64,000 nt of DNA from Dipteronia dyeriana (GCA_032871835.1 CM065299.1:98090652-98154651), one strand, 5' to 3'. Counted from the stretch's first letter, positions 1 to 14,101 are shown. The notes: generated by a model not told the origin, from the sequence alone. Translations and numbers: made by a program.

Positions 1-464
1 GGCTTTCTAAAGTTTCTCTCGTCCTAATCTTCAGACGGTTCTATGTCTGGAACTATGATTCTTCAAGATCACAGTATGCTCTATGCTTGCCTAGTATGAG
101 GACCCTGCATATCAGAACAGATTTTGTTTTCTGGTCTAGTATATCGGCTGGACACCCTTGACACATCCTGAACCAGAATATTGCTGGCTAGGATGAACTC
201 AGGTTTAACAATGCCACGTACTGACTAGTTTATGGCTTAAGATCTTCATCCATCTCTGTTTGTAAGTTCACTGTTAAGGCCGTTGAGGAAAGGCCGTCTG
301 TGTAAAAAACGATCTATGAGATGGTCATGGAGCTCTCTGCCGCCTACATTTATAATATTATGTATAATGTATTATAATATATAATATTATAATATATTAT
401 AATTATTATTGCATGAATGCTTTTAGTTATAGTTGGAAATAAATTATTCTGGAATATATACATA
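1..464. other. Intergenic DNA, no gene seen
   Basis: No open reading frame, RNA gene or clear element end is visible. The right part (about 350-420) is an AT-only stretch resembling the core of the AT-rich element at 52893-54281, so it may belong to the partial copy that follows. Confidence 0.4.
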
Positions 465-764
465 TAAGAGGGGCACTTTGGTCATTTAAAAATCTTGTCC
501 CGTCTTGTCCTAACTATATCAAACGCAGTACAATTAATAGTTTTAAAAAATAAATTTTTTATATAAAAAAATGTGAAAACCAAAATGAAAAATAAAAACA
601 AAAAACAAGTATTTTGTGTTTTTCAAATCTTTCATTTTTAACACTAGTTTTGTTTTTCATTTTTTTTCTGTTCTTCGAAAATAAAATGAAAAACGGTTAA
701 CGAAAGAGTTTTCGAAATTGTTTTAAAAAAACGAAAACGGATTGAAAAACACTTGCAGGACGGG
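465..764 (-). mobile_element. Partial copy of the AT-rich Harbinger/MITE-like family found complete at 52893-54281
   Basis: Read on the minus strand this segment follows the left 300 bases of the element at 52893 closely: the GTCCT end, the blocks rich in AAAACG and TTTTTC, the phrase about a GTCTTGTCC-type sequence, and the sequence just before the AT core all recur in order. The terminal cue GCAGGACGGG is at about 755-764. Only this end is clear; the opposite terminus was not found, so it may be truncated or reach left into the AT tract. It has no coding capacity. Confidence 0.55.
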
Positions 765-835
765 TATAAATTAGATTTAGTTGGGAGAGATTATTTTAAT
801 TTTACATTTTTTTTCCCTTCCTAGATGTATATATA

Positions 836-1391
836 GGCCCAGTTTGTTTTTGAAATTGCTGTGGGGGGAATTGTTTTTGAAATTGCTGTGGGAAGAATCA
901 ACTGAGTATTTGGTAAACTGATTTTCAAAAGTGCTGTGAGAACTAAAAGCAATTTAAATGTTTATTTGTATTTAGTGTTAAGTGTTATATAATTATAGTA
1001 CTTTATTGAATTAATTATTCCTATTTTTTATTCTACTTTATTTAATTAATTAGCCTCATTTATTTATTTATTTATTTATTTATTTTATTATATATTATTT
1101 CTTTATTTCATTTTTATTCTACTTTATTGAATTAATTATCCCAATTTTTTTTACAGTTATGACAACATTTTTTTTATACAAAAATATAAGTCCAATTTTT
1201 TTTGTTAAATTTCGTTAAAGGCAAGGACAAAGTTGGAAAGTTAGTAAAATTTCATTTTATATCACTGTAGCGCGTTTTCTAAAAACAGAAACTAAAATCC
1301 AAAAGCATGTATTTATAGCTTCTCAAAAACTCAGTTTAGAGAAACTAAAAGTGACCAAAAGCACTTCCACTCGATTTTACCAAACACCCTG
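836..1391. mobile_element. MITE-like element with degenerate inverted ends
   Basis: The left part (GGCCCAGTTTGTTTTTGAAA..., with CTGTGGGGG and TTTGGTAAAC) and the right part (ending TTTACCAAACACCCTG) are inverted relatives: both carry TTTGGTAAA, AAAAGC and a stretch resembling TTTAGTTTCTC. A short segment near the left end is duplicated (TTTGAAATTGCTGTGG twice). No coding frame. The size and the GGCCC/GGGTG ends suit a PIF/Harbinger or hAT MITE, but no target duplication was confirmed. Confidence 0.4.
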
Positions 1392-1636
1392 TCTTAGGTC
1401 CAGAATCACTTTTGGCCATAAAAGCAGTTGGGGTAGCAATACCAAACTGGACCTATAGATTGGTTCGTGGACTTTTAGGTTCTGTCAAGAGGGTCCATTT
1501 AGTCGATCAAGACATTAATAAATATATAATCAAGGATGTCCCCTTCGTTTCAATCTTGTTAGGATTGGAACATATCAAGAATTCAAGATTTTTGGTTACT
1601 TTTTTAAGATTAGTCAAGTATATGGTGGATAGAGAC

Positions 1637-2265
1637 TAGGGATGACAGCTGGTCGGGTTCAGATGGGTTTTATAAAATCCAAACCCTCACCCGTGAAAAT
1701 TTTCCTCACTCACGTCCGCCCTTGAACCCGCTCGAACCCGTGTAGGTAAGCGGGTTCGCTGGCGGGTTCGCTGGCGGGTTCGCTGGCGGGTTTGAATCCA
1801 CGGGTTATGGCTGCACTCATACCCTCACCCGTGAACCCGCAAAACAATGTTGGTTCATGGGTGGATGATTCACCCACGGGATACCCACAAACCCACAACC
1901 AACGAACCCGTGAACCCGTGATTTGTCATTTGTAAATTTCCACATGTAATCACCTATTGAATACTTAATTGAATTAAATTTTCATTTCTAATTTCTCATT
2001 GATACATTACAAAACAATAATTGCTATGAAAATAAAACGACCAAAAATAATTCAAATGTCTATGTATGTTTATATACAAATATTTTATTTATACGGATTC
2101 GCGGGTCTAACCCACGGGTTTGTTTTTCTAACCCATACCCGCCCGCGAACCCACTGAGTTTTTTATTAAACGGGTTCGCGGGTCGTAAATTCACCATCCA
2201 CACCCGACCCTACAGGGTCGAATTCGGGCAGGTGCCCTCGGGTGCGGGTCAAATTGTCATCCCTA
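1637..2265. mobile_element. Non-autonomous hAT transposon with 8-bp target duplication
   Basis: The element starts TAGGGATGACA and ends with its inverse TGTCATCCCTA. It is flanked by ATAGAGAC (1629-1636) and ATAGAGAT (2266-2273), an 8-bp duplication with one mismatch, the hAT signature. The subterminal regions are full of inverted GGGTT/AACCC motifs (many GAACCCG and CGGGTTC), typical transposase-binding repeats of hAT MITEs. No transposase frame is present. A 12-base unit GCGGGTTCGCTG is repeated at about 1749-1792. Confidence 0.85.
1749..1792. repeat. 12-bp tandem repeat inside the hAT element
   Basis: The unit GCGGGTTCGCTG occurs about three and a half times in a row, the last copy ending in GCGGGTTT. 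It looks like local expansion of the subterminal CGGGTTC motif of the surrounding hAT element. Confidence 0.85.
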
Positions 2266-2548
2266 ATAGAGATTGCAAAAGATTTGGGATAACACTTAAT
2301 CAACGACCCAAAACAATATAAGCAAAAGATTCAATGTGATAATGGAGTTGGATTCACTTCCACACAATCTCATAACATCTAAACATACAAAATTTTTAAG
2401 GTTAAATTTCATACAAACTCACTAATGTTTAAAAAAAATATAAAAAAATATAAAAAAATCTAGGTAACACTCAGAATAGGATGGGTTATGTTTCAGACCG
2501 ACTTTTTATATTGCGTCTAATTATATGTAAATATATATAGTCTTTTTT

Positions 2549-3054
2549 TCCTCGGTGTGCACTGATATAACTTACATCAGTGCACTGCATATGGATCATT
2601 AATTATGGAAAAGTTTTGATAAGTGCATACACTTTGAATCAACGTATGTAAATCTAACGGCTCACATCAAACGCACTGATGAAGTTATATTAGTGCGTAC
2701 TGACTTGAAATTTTGTGTTATGTACTTGTCAAAATTTCTTCATAATCAATGATCCACATGTAACACACTGATGTAACTTATATCAGTGTGCACTGATATA
2801 ACGTATATCAATGTGTACTGATATAACTTCATCAGTGCGTTGGATGTGAACCATTAGATTTACATACTTTGACTACATATATAGAAATTTTCAAGTCAGT
2901 ACACACTGATATAACTTTATCAATACATTGGATGTGAACCATTAGATTTACATACTTTGACTTAAAATGTATGCACTTATCAAAACTTTTCCATAAACAA
3001 TGATCCACATGCAATACACTGATATAACTTATATCAATGAACATCGATAAAAAA

Positions 3055-3101
<47 letters not shown>

Positions 3102-3262
3102 ATCAAAGTGTGCACTGATATATATTTATCAGCGCGTTGGATGTGGGTCATTAAATTTACATATTTTGACTCAAAATGTATGCACTTATCAAAACTTCTT
3201 CATAGTCAGTGGTATGGTCCACATGCAACGTATTGATGTAAATTATATCAGTACGCGCTGAA
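2549..3262. repeat. Fold-back cluster of a ~150-bp repeat (one inverted, several direct copies)
   Basis: A unit running CACTGATATAACTT..ATCAGTGCGTTGGATGTGAACC..TTTACATACTTTGAC..TGCACTTATCAAAACTT..ATGATCCACATGCAA..ACTGAT is present inverted at about 2549-2700. Direct copies, some partial, lie at about 2716-2880, 2890-3040 and 3104-3260. The unit has the palindromic motif CACTGATATAACTTATATCAGTG at its edges. No coding frame; it looks like a MITE that inserted into or beside its own copies, or a fold-back element. Confidence 0.7.
3059..3098. repeat. (TA)n microsatellite
   Basis: About 20 TA dinucleotides in a row, lying between two direct copies of the fold-back repeat unit. Confidence 0.9.
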
Positions 3263-4480
3263 GAGAAAAAGATTATACATATATATGTTCAGCTACTGAG
3301 CTACTATACAAGTATACAAGATTATTTGATTGCAGGGTAATATTTTAGATTAAAACAAAAACTAACTAACTCTCTCACATAACTGACCATTAACAAAACA
3401 TATTTCGTATTGTAACTAAACCATACATATATATACTACTTTAAATTTAAATTCACCCTCATAAAAGCTTTTCTCAAACCCTACATATGGTGGTCTCAAG
3501 TCTCAACATCTTAGCACTTGTTAGTTTTCTTTTGAGAGAAATAGGGAAGGGAATGAATGATTATGGGTTTGGCACATGGAAATGGACATGCAAAATGATG
3601 GATACCTTTGCTATCGAAGAGATAGGAATTGATAGACAACCCAATCCTCCACCAAATTCCCTTTCATCAATCAATCTCTCTCAATGTACCGAATTCTAGC
3701 AAGAGATAGAGGCACTTTAAAGTGGGTGGGACTGGGAGGTGCCACACTACTCACTAGAAAAAAAATAGAAAAAAATAGAGGCACCCCCACGTGATTCCAT
3801 GGAACTTGGTGTACTTCAATTTCAACCTTCGTTTGTACCGCCCCCATCATTAGTGGCTATCGTGTTCTAGTGTACAAGAAATGGCACTCACTAAATTCCC
3901 AAACTCAAATTGAATAACTTGCAAAACTTAGTGATAATAATCTATATCTATCTTTTTCTGATGGAAGCAAATTTTTAAATGGAACACGTACATCAACTCC
4001 ATATACTAACAACTAATAGAGGTCAACTAATTTGTCATTATTGTCAACAGGTTCATCATGTTTATTTCTTCTATCGGTGAAGTTCTTTGAAGCCAACCAA
4101 AAACTATCACGTTCGCATTAAAATGAGAGGAATCTTTAGATTCTCTCTTGTTGAAGAACCATATTAAGTCATCAAAGTCCTGGATTATCTGCTTTAAATT
4201 TCTAAGGCAGAACATGATATAGGGTTAAGGACGAGCCAGGTAAAAGAAACAGAGAGGCTGCTACAAACTTTTATTTAAAGAGAACTTTCATGCACATAGC
4301 ATGGGTGGGTCAATCATATACTGGATCTACACCATATGACGTGATATGAATGAACGACCACACTATGTCATCCCACACAAGTTTCTTTATTGTTTGTAAT
4401 GCCCTTTAAAATCCATAGCTATATAACAATATATAAATTTGAAAAGCAACTACAAGCTTTGTTCGAGATACCTGTAAAAC
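3263..4480. other. Intergenic DNA, no supported gene
   Basis: Moderately AT-rich sequence. Short open frames exist (for example 3487-3699 plus), but none shows a recognisable domain, splice structure or conserved motif. Nothing else could be supported. Confidence 0.4.
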
Positions 4481-5027
4481 GCCATGGCTATAGAGACGCT
4501 TAAACTTGGCTAGGGATGGTATCAACTGCAGACGGAAATTTTTATAAATTCGAAAACAAGAAACACATTACTTAATTCAAGAATGAGCCAGGCAATACAA
4601 CAAAATCACCCTTCAATGTTATTATTTTCTCCTAAAGAATATCATTTACAAAGGCAAACCCAGACATTAAGATGTTTCCAACTTCAATGATCAAAACAAA
4701 AACTGTCAACCAAATAACATAAATTAACCCTTAAAAAAATACAACTTAGCATCTTCCCATTCAAAAAAAATATATACACTCAAAAAGGGGAGAGAGGAAT
4801 AGGGAAAGAACTAGACAAGAAAACTATACCCGAATCTCTGCATGAAGATGAGCTCATTAGCTACACTCATTAAATTTAATCCCAACAGGTTTCTGAATTT
4901 GTCCCGATGCTACAATAACCATCCAACTTCAGCTGTCGGTCCTCTCACCGAACTATTATCTTAATGTGAGATGTCCAAGAAATGGGGAAGGTTAATTTCA
5001 TATCAGCATTCAGCAAGCAGTTTCGCA

Positions 5028-8000
5028 TCAGCTTGTAAATAAAGAGCTAAGCTTCGCCGCGAGCTTTGCACTCTTGTAGTCCTCTCTAAGTTGAATAAAC
5101 CTGAATTGGCAGCCAAATCAAAATTAAACTTCAAGAGAGATGCAACACAGGAGGAAGAGAAGTCCAGCAAAAAGTACAAAATGATCACAAAGGTTATGGA
5201 TAAACATTTTGCCATATACAGCGAGCAAAAACAACACTACTAGACAGGAAGTCCTTGTTGAATGTGTCAAGAAAAAGGTTCCCTTTCTGGTGTTTCTCTT
5301 AAGACTGATATTGTCATCTATCATTCTTCACTAGTGGTTAACCACACCTCATAATGAATGGAAAAGGCGTTTGTCCTTCTTATAACTTCAAAACTAACTG
5401 TTATAGTACATATTTTATAGAGTTTCTAGTGATGCATTAAAAGATAAAATGTATCCCAAGGATCTGCGTGTGATTAGCCTCTAAAAACTCATGTAATAAA
5501 TTGTAACCCAATACTCAGTTTTAATGCATAGGGAAAAAGAAGCAATAATAACAGTGATACCTTTGCGCATCTTTTCGGATACTAGGGGTACCCTCAAACA
5601 AAGTAGAGAGGCTTTCAGGAGCAACAATAAAGACATTGGCCATACTGAAGAGTTGAGATCAACATATCATTAGTGAATCAAGAAAGAAATACTAGAGTAA
5701 AATCTGGAATCCAAGGTAATCTTGCGCAACTTACATGCCCAACAATTCGAAATTCTCATCAACAGATGGAGCATTAAAGCTGCGCACAAATTCTCCATAT
5801 TCTGTTATGTCACGTTTCAGGCGCAATCCCCCACTACAAAAGAGTTTATAAAATAAAGTGAAGAAAAATATAAGTAAAGAAATGACTTGATGGTGCCTTC
5901 GAAGAACACATATAAATGATAAATGAAACGGAGAGAAGAAAAAAAAACAAAAACAAAAAATAAAAAGAGCACAACAGAAAACACAGTTCTGCATTGTTCA
6001 CCAAACAACAAATCAAATCTCCAGGAAATTTTCCAATAGACTTCACTTGATTATTAGGGATACAAAGAAAAAGTCACTTCCGGCAGTTTCTAAAATAAAT
6101 AAAACAGAAAGCCCATAAATAGTCACTCTTAAGTTGTATGAGCCTACCGGAACAAGAAACACAAAAAACTCATCTGCAAAATGTGTCTACTCAGCAGCAA
6201 CAGGTGATACACAGCTTTTTGGCCATTGGAAACCATTATAACAAGAAGGAAACAAAAGTTTACACTAGATAAGTGTACTAAAAGCAAAAACTGGGCAGTG
6301 AAAGAATCTGGAATTTGGGACTCCAAACAGTTTCATTCTTACTGAATGCTATAAGCTATGGTAAATAGTATTACAAACCATGTGGTCTAAATGTTTCATT
6401 GACTTTTTTTCTTGAAGATGGTTCTGATGTTTCATTTAGTGTTGATATAACCTAAATTTCTCATCATATTGGAAGAGACCTCCAGCAACACTTCCATACA
6501 TGGTTACCAAACAGAAACCGACTGCTTATTCACAAAAATAAGGCACGGCCTTAATAGTTTCTCAACAGCAATCTATTGTGTCACTGAAGGTGAACATAAA
6601 TTTAACAATAATTAAAAATTAGTGCAAGAAGAATTACCTAGGATTAAAGGTGAACTTCTGCCAATGATTTAGGAGGCCTTTATGCAAGCGGTTTCCCTAA
6701 AACAATAAACATCACCATGTTATCTTTTTAGAAGATACTGTCATTCTACTATAATAATAATAATAACAATAATAATAATAAATCGCTACATGCCTCCTCT
6801 TGAAAGACATAAAGTAACTGACATGTAATAAAGGAAATGTTCAAAACAACAAAGCAAATTGATAAGATGGATTTGGAGCAAGCAGTTACAATAGACATGA
6901 ATAGGTTGCATGATATTTTTATCGGTAAGAGGTTGCTTGATGTTGTTATTGCATCCTTGCACAAAAGAATTAATTTCAAAACAATATAAATTAAACATGC
7001 ACGTCACTTCAGTTTACATTCTATGTGCACGAGGGAACTCATTTGCACACACGCAACAATGTCCAGGGAGAATAGAGATGATGTTTAGTAAATATAGACG
7101 ATAAATAACACCATACCAATTCAGATAGAAATGCTTGTTTGTTAAGTCCTTCTAGTGCAGTGAATGCGGCCTCAAGCACACGGGAAAGGTATGCAACAAC
7201 TCTACACAAGAAAGAGAACATTTTTTGATATTAGTAAATAACTTGGAAACAATTCCTTCACCCAGAAAGATTGTCCTCATTATTTTTTTTTTTTAAATAA
7301 TAAAAATTTGTACTGAGGAAGTTCACAGATTAACAATATATATAACAAAAGTTGAACTACAAGTTTATCATAACAAGAGGGACAAAAAAAGCGGTACAAA
7401 AGAATTGAGAAAGAAAACATCAGTTAATGGGAGATATTAGAAAAAAATAATGCTTTGTCTATTAATAATAATAAATACACATTTGGGGTACCGTCTATGT
7501 GATGGAGACAGCATAATAACACAAGATGGGTAAAATTGGAAAGTAGGTATTACAAAATATCTTCAAAAATATATAACTTAGAAGTGCATCTTGAAAAATA
7601 TTCAAGAATAGTATAGACAAGTATCTACTGTTTCAGAATCAATAAACTTCAAATCCATGCAATTTCCAGAACCTCCTCAGGTATTAGCTCCATGATTGAA
7701 AGAACAAGTTCCAAGTTTTCCTAGCTGTACATACGTTTTAAAAATAAAAATAAAAAAGCTGCACAAACCTTGTGCAGGCATTAGTTGGACGATGATCAGG
7801 AGCCATTCCATCATCAGGTGATCTATAATCTGTTGCCTTTTGTTCAGCTGATAGCAACCGTTCCACCTGCATAGAGGATTTACAAAGAAAATATTTGATA
7901 TGAAAAGAAAAAGAGAGACTGCAAAGTAAATGTGTGGGATATAGAGGATTATAATTAGAATTCCAATGGGACAGGTACTCAGTCACCAGCAAAAAACTAG

Positions 8001-11000
8001 ATCAAAATCATTTACATACATGACCATAGTACAGTCATGCACTCATGCCTTGAGAACTGTTATGGTCTACTGAGAACTAAATAGCAGATGTAAAAATTTG
8101 TATCAGTCACCGACCTCTGCCATCACAGTTTCAATGCATTGTTGAAGCCCTTTATAAGCAGCAGCCTCTGCACTGGACATTGCTGTTGCCATTTCTTCAC
8201 ATGAAGCAGCATGCGCACCATCTACCGGTAGTAAGAGCCGAGATATGGAATTTGCAAAGAACTGCAGTTAAAAGTGCAATTCTTATCAATTTTTCACGAT
8301 AACAAAGCAGTCTCTCATGAGTTATTCGGTTAGAGTTAAATAGTATAATTGTGAATAAACATACTTGCTGAACTATCGCCACACTACTACCACACCGCTG
8401 TACTGCAACCATGAAAGATCTGAAACTACTTTCACCAGCAGCAGCAGCAGCTTCTGCCTACACATCAAACAATCAATCTCCATTATGTCTACTATTTTCC
8501 AGGTCAAATACATAAACTAATCTACAGTGCAGAAAATAAGCATAAAAGAGCATGTGATTAGGTAGTTACAGCCGAAGCAGCTGCAGCAGCCACCCTTCTA
8601 CTAACACTTGTGCCCAGCACAAACCTTTCCCTCAAAGCAGCAGCTTCAGTGAGGCTGTCTCTAGCCCGTTCAAGCCCATCCGTTATATATTGACTAACCT
8701 GTATAAAAACAATCTGAGTATTCTGATATATAAGTCCAACAAATCCGTGCATTTTGTTAACCAACTTACTTGGTCTAGCAGGCAAGTAAACACTGCTTTT
8801 ACATTTGCTGCAAGGGTTGCAGGCTGTACAAGACATGTAAAAATCAATTAGAAACAAGAGCATACAGTACTTGAAATTCAAAATACATAAAAACTGTTCT
8901 TCATATCTCATTTAACCTTAATTATACCACATATCATCAAATTCATTTTTTTTTTAATTTTACTACATTTGAAGAAACCAAGAAGAAATAAATACCATTG
9001 CTTCACTCTAACTCGTAATTATGTTGTTTAATAGATTATAATATACATCTTATATCCCATAACAGGTTCTTGATAGTTCATCAATAATATCTTATTTCTT
9101 CCACCCTAGGGACCGAACTTGGCAAATTCATAATCCCACTTTTTAAATGTTTCAATTTTCTGAAGAAAAAGGGGAGGCAATGCACAAGGGGTGTATGAAA
9201 GCTCAACCAAAATTGTGAATTTTCAAAGTGAGGTTCGTTGAAACATTGTAAATCCATCCTATTTTCAAACTAAATATAGTAACGAGAATCTCACATAGAA
9301 GTTTAAGTTATATTATGGATAATTATCAAAACTCTCAACAATAGAATAAATTCAATTCAAGGAGCAAACAATACTTGAGATGAAAACAAAGTGCATCTGG
9401 CTATCGCTTCTTCATTCCAGCGCACAAACTCTGTCACAATCGTTACAGATATCTGCTGGTGCGAAGAAGTAACTGAAGTGCCTCTAGAGCGCCCTATTGT
9501 TCCTGTTGATTCCTGCTGGCTTTCAGCACGCAATTCTTCCATCTGCACATCATTATTCCTCTTATTGATGCTGAAGAAAAAATGACTCTAGTAATTTTGA
9601 TCAAGAAACAAATGCAATTGATACAAACCTTTGCTTGATAAAGCTGTCTGAGAGAAGCCCGCTCATGTTCAGGATATTCGTCCTTGTGAGCAGAAAACAA
9701 GGACTCTGTGAGGCCTGTACCAACAGAATTTAGCTAAGCGTAATAAGTCCATTTGTTGGAGTTTCATCAACATTTGAATAAAGAGGATTAAGGAATTTAG
9801 TTTCTCAAATATAGTATCATCATATACAAACCACCTGGGCATGGATGTTATTAGAACTTTATAGAGTCAATTTAAAAATCCAACTAAAAATCAAATCAAG
9901 TGGTAAAACCTCCCCAGCTCCCCATATCTGCTAATAATTTTTACAAAGTGAAGCTCGTCATATCCACAAAACAGAAGTTCCTTGATCAGCAGTACCGGAA
10001 GCCAGAAATACCTAATTAGCTTCCTCAGAAGCATAGAGAAGTTCCTTCAACCATTCAAAGCTATAACTACCTTCATATAAAATCAAGGAAACCATTGTCC
10101 TGACATTTTTTTTTTCTTAATCAAAACGTTTCAGTAACACATTTTTGTTATAATTGCATAAGATTACATGTGATCATAATTGAAACGTTCTCCTTACAAG
10201 TAACAGTTATATCCAATGCAAAACAAATGTTTCACTTATTTAGGTGTTTGGAAGAAATTAAAGAAATATCCGGGAGGGAACTAGCATTGTAATAGTTTAT
10301 TCATTACCCTCAATATCCAAGTCACCGCATCCCACAGCTCGTAGGTCCCTAGCAAGTTCTTGTGTCTTCTCATATGCCACAGCTAGCATTCTAAGATACT
10401 GAAGCCTCAACCAAAAACGAAAAAAGTCAAGATCCAATTCATATTAAACTTGCATTTATGTAAGTAACACAACCCAAACAATTCTAAACTTCTACAGTTC
10501 TACTCACTAATAAAAGTCCGCCTTCATCCATAGGAGGTAAATTCACAAGAGATGGTGTGACTAACAATTTGTCCAGAATGGCTGTAACTCTTTGCTCTAA
10601 AACTCGCTGCATGCAACGTTTAGAAAAAACAGTCACTATTATCGAAAACTTATAGCAGTACATCATACGTAGATTTGAATGTAACTCACAAGATCCAAAA
10701 AACAACAAAAAAAAAATATGAAACAAATGAAGATCAATTTCCCTGCTTGGTACCTGAACTAAAATACTCATGACATAATTAGGAGAAGGGAATACTGCTG
10801 TAATAGTGGCTGATTCTTTACGCACGGTATCTGCAACACAAACAGCAAACATAAAAACAAATCCATTGAAGTTCAATCCCTGGCATTAAGATCAATTATT
10901 AACGTCCAAACCTGTAATTTCTTTGTACAAGGAAGAAAGGCCACGAGCAACATTACTGGGACTAGCTTGAGAACCCTGATCACCCAGAACTAGTCTGATG

Positions 11001-14000
11001 TCAGCACTCATGACTTCCACATCAATGAACATAGGGCGCGTAGCCACATAATGTTGCATGGCACTGGTACCTCTGTTAAACTGCATTGCAAATTGCAAAA
11101 GTAAGTTATAAGATGAAGAAAGAAAAAAGATTTAGCTAACAACCCATATATGGGTAATAGTTCAAAACTGGTTTCATAATTAGTGTTAAATAAGCAGAGC
11201 TGTTGATCTTAACCCATGTGTAAATATCCAAACTATTTTACTTAACTACCCACCAAACCATTTTAAGTTAACCATGATTGATTCTCTCTCACTAAGCTTA
11301 TCAAGAATTGGAGAAACAGAAGGAAATAGAAAGAGACTGCAACAGGGAGAGCAGAAAAAGAGAAAACAATCAGGGTTCTTAAAAGAAACACCTGGGACAA
11401 AATTTTAGCACATTCTGACATGGTAGACAACTCTCTTCTCTGCGATGCTGCATCAAACCGAGATAACAATCTGTTCTCCAGCTCTACACAGGGTAATAAA
11501 AACAAAACATCTTAAAAAACCAATCATCGGAAGGATAAGGATACCTGTAATAACAATTACAAATGGGACTCGCTCAATATCTTTTCATTCCCTATAAATT
11601 TCAAGAAAATAGGTATCCATTGAGAAGGAAACAATATTTAAAGGAAAAATGAAAGAGCATTAGGAGAAGTAATAATCCCATGGAAAAAAAAAACAGGCAA
11701 GGACCTTCATAGCAATGCACATATTATTCACTTTTCTATGATTTGTGTATCAAATAAGTCTTCCAACAGTAAAATTAATAAGTACATTATACAAGAGTTT
11801 CTGTACCATTGCAGTAATCCTGAAGATTAGCAACCGCAACTTCTAATCCTCTGCTGGCAGTTGCATTTCCCATTTCTATGCCTTGTCTTCCCATATCTTC
11901 TTCAGCAAAGGACCCTAAACTCAAGAGAAAAAACACAAAAAATATAATTTCAAATGGCTGAAAGATCCGTAATAACTTCTCCGTGAAATTTATAATGAAG
12001 GGAACAAGTTCTTCATTATTAAAACATATCAAATCTTTCATCTGTACTGTAGGAGCATCAACCGATATTAACACAAAAAAAAGTTCATTTCTGTCTCTCT
12101 TTGAGGGCTTCATTTGAGACATGAATTTATAAAAATACAAGTTATTAGTAAAGACCAGCAGAAAAATATCATTCCGACACTACCAGTTCCTTTTAACACT
12201 CCAGAAGCAGTCAGGTAGAGATGTGAAAAAAATAGAACTATGATAGCAGATGTACACAGATCAGCCTATACAGTTGACAAAGATGTTAACTCTAGAGAAG
12301 GAATCTTAAAATTTGTTAATGCTTAGTCCATATGCTTCTCACCTACCAATCCTAATAGAAAAATGGGACCATAAAAAGATATTTGCAGCGGATTCAGAGT
12401 TATCAAGCGCATCCATGTAAGACGATAAATGATTGGTTGTGTGAAAATGTACTCTACCGCATCTTATGGAAAAGTAATGTTATCTTACGCAATTTCTCTG
12501 CAATTGAAGCAGCCTCAGCAACACGGCTGTCATCAGAAAATAAAGGAGAAAGTTCCATCAGGTCCCCTGGGCTGCTATTAAATTCCATCAAGTACTGCAA
12601 ATTAGATTGAAACGGTGTTAAAGTAATCTAAGAAAAAGGTCAGCATAATCTTTATTTTTAATAAGTAATTTTATGACACAGAAAGAGGTAAGGCTCTAGT
12701 ACACAGGATGGGTAGAAGCAACCTTCCACGTCATGGCTACTTGAAAGTCTAAAACAAAGTTTACAAATAGATTGTACCTTTATGAGATCAATTGTTTGAC
12801 TAGCAGTTTCCCGCTGGGCATCTGCACTCTGACAAGAGAATAACCACACAAAATAAACACAGAATACCAATTGATCCGAAATAACCGATACAGTTCACAT
12901 ATACATTGTAACTAAACCCAACTGGCAACTGGTATCAAAAGCACAGTGTATTCAGTACGACAAGCTTACCTGCAAATGATCTCCAATCTTGGCAGCAGTC
13001 TGTCCAACACTTGATATACGTGAATCTAACCTTGCAAAGCTACCAAACAAGCCATCCACACCTTTTTCAAGCTGAAAAACAATATTTATTGTATTGTAAT
13101 AACAAAACCATGACTCTGTCGCACCTCGATATTAGATTTTCACACTGACAATTAGCAAAAATCCATGGTAAGAGAGACAAAAAAAAAGGGTGGACACAAG
13201 AAGCATTGACCTTAAATTCCATAGTTACTTCTCACATGGTCCTTATTGGGTCTCATTGGTCATCAATAGTTTTGATATATGTGATACTCATTGAACAAGG
13301 GTAGACAAAACCTATTGATGAAGTTTATAAATGTATTGAAAGATTTCAGTAGGAAAATGCAGTCAGATGTCTTGGTGTTAAGCAATCAAGCAAACTCATT
13401 CGGAGGATTAAATAACACCCAGATTCATTGGGCGTCTTTCATTCAGGGCATTTCTTGAAATGACTCAAAGGTAACTAACCTCAGCAAGTGTCTTACGATG
13501 CTTAGAATCTTGGACAGAAAGCTCCTTCTTGAGAGTGTAAAGTCTCCCGTCAATCTAAAACAGAAATCATGAAGAAGAAAAAAACCTCAGCATAAAATCT
13601 CAATGACCATGTTATCGTCAAAAAGCCTAAATTATACCTGTTTCCGAAGGTCTATCAACTCCCTAGAAGAATCCTTGAACAGTGTTAAAAGAGTATCTAC
13701 TTCTGGGAAATAAGGGGATGGCGGTCCTTGCGCAAATTTTGCTGCATCTGACGGGACTCTAAGATGCCCATTTGATAAAACATCGGTTCCACTTCCATCC
13801 ACTGAATCAGCTTCTTCATCTTGAAAAGATGGTAGGTGCTTATTTACCAAGTTCCCAAATAGTGCATCGAAAGAAAAGTCACCCTATACACAACGAAAGT
13901 TTTATCATGAAGTTTGTTTAAGCGCGTAACTTAACTAACAGTGTAAGCATAAAATGAACACCAACCCAATAGTTAAAAAGTAATGATGTAAGTCCAAGTA

Positions 14001-14101
14001 ATTACCTTAAAGTCGTCTATATCGAGAATAAGTGGAAGAGAGCTACCCGATGCTGATTTCGAAATCATATCTTTGCTGATTCCATCTCTACTCTCTTTCA
14101 T
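5028..14101 (-). CDS. SEC10: Exocyst complex component SEC10 (24 coding exons, complete)
   Basis: Sec10 is a subunit of the octameric exocyst, which tethers secretory vesicles to the plasma membrane before SNARE fusion. The spliced product is 828 residues and follows plant SEC10 from end to end: an N-terminal [16 protein letters not shown] block, a coiled-coil region with [43 protein letters not shown], and a C-terminal [26 protein letters not shown]. Exons, minus strand: 14101-14006, 13883-13638, 13554-13480, 13071-12970, 12828-12778, 12594-12489, 11914-11807, 11483-11392, 11080-10912, 10830-10754, 10606-10508, 10398-10308, 9714-9629, 9542-9375, 8823-8770, 8698-8570, 8457-8365, 8261-8115, 7866-7769, 7201-7117, 6696-6638, 5833-5735, 5644-5561, 5100-5028. 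All introns are GT-AG, the phases agree and no stop interrupts the frame. The ATG is preceded by CCAG, a likely acceptor, so a 5'UTR exon probably lies near 14650-14830. No known paralogue is visible nearby. Confidence 0.95.

Noticed and set aside
3487..3699. Plus-strand 70-residue frame
   Set aside because: No splice context, domain or promoter; composition is not distinctive.
5731..6046. Several overlapping minus-strand frames
   Set aside because: They extend a SEC10 exon into intron sequence; only 5735-5833 is coding.
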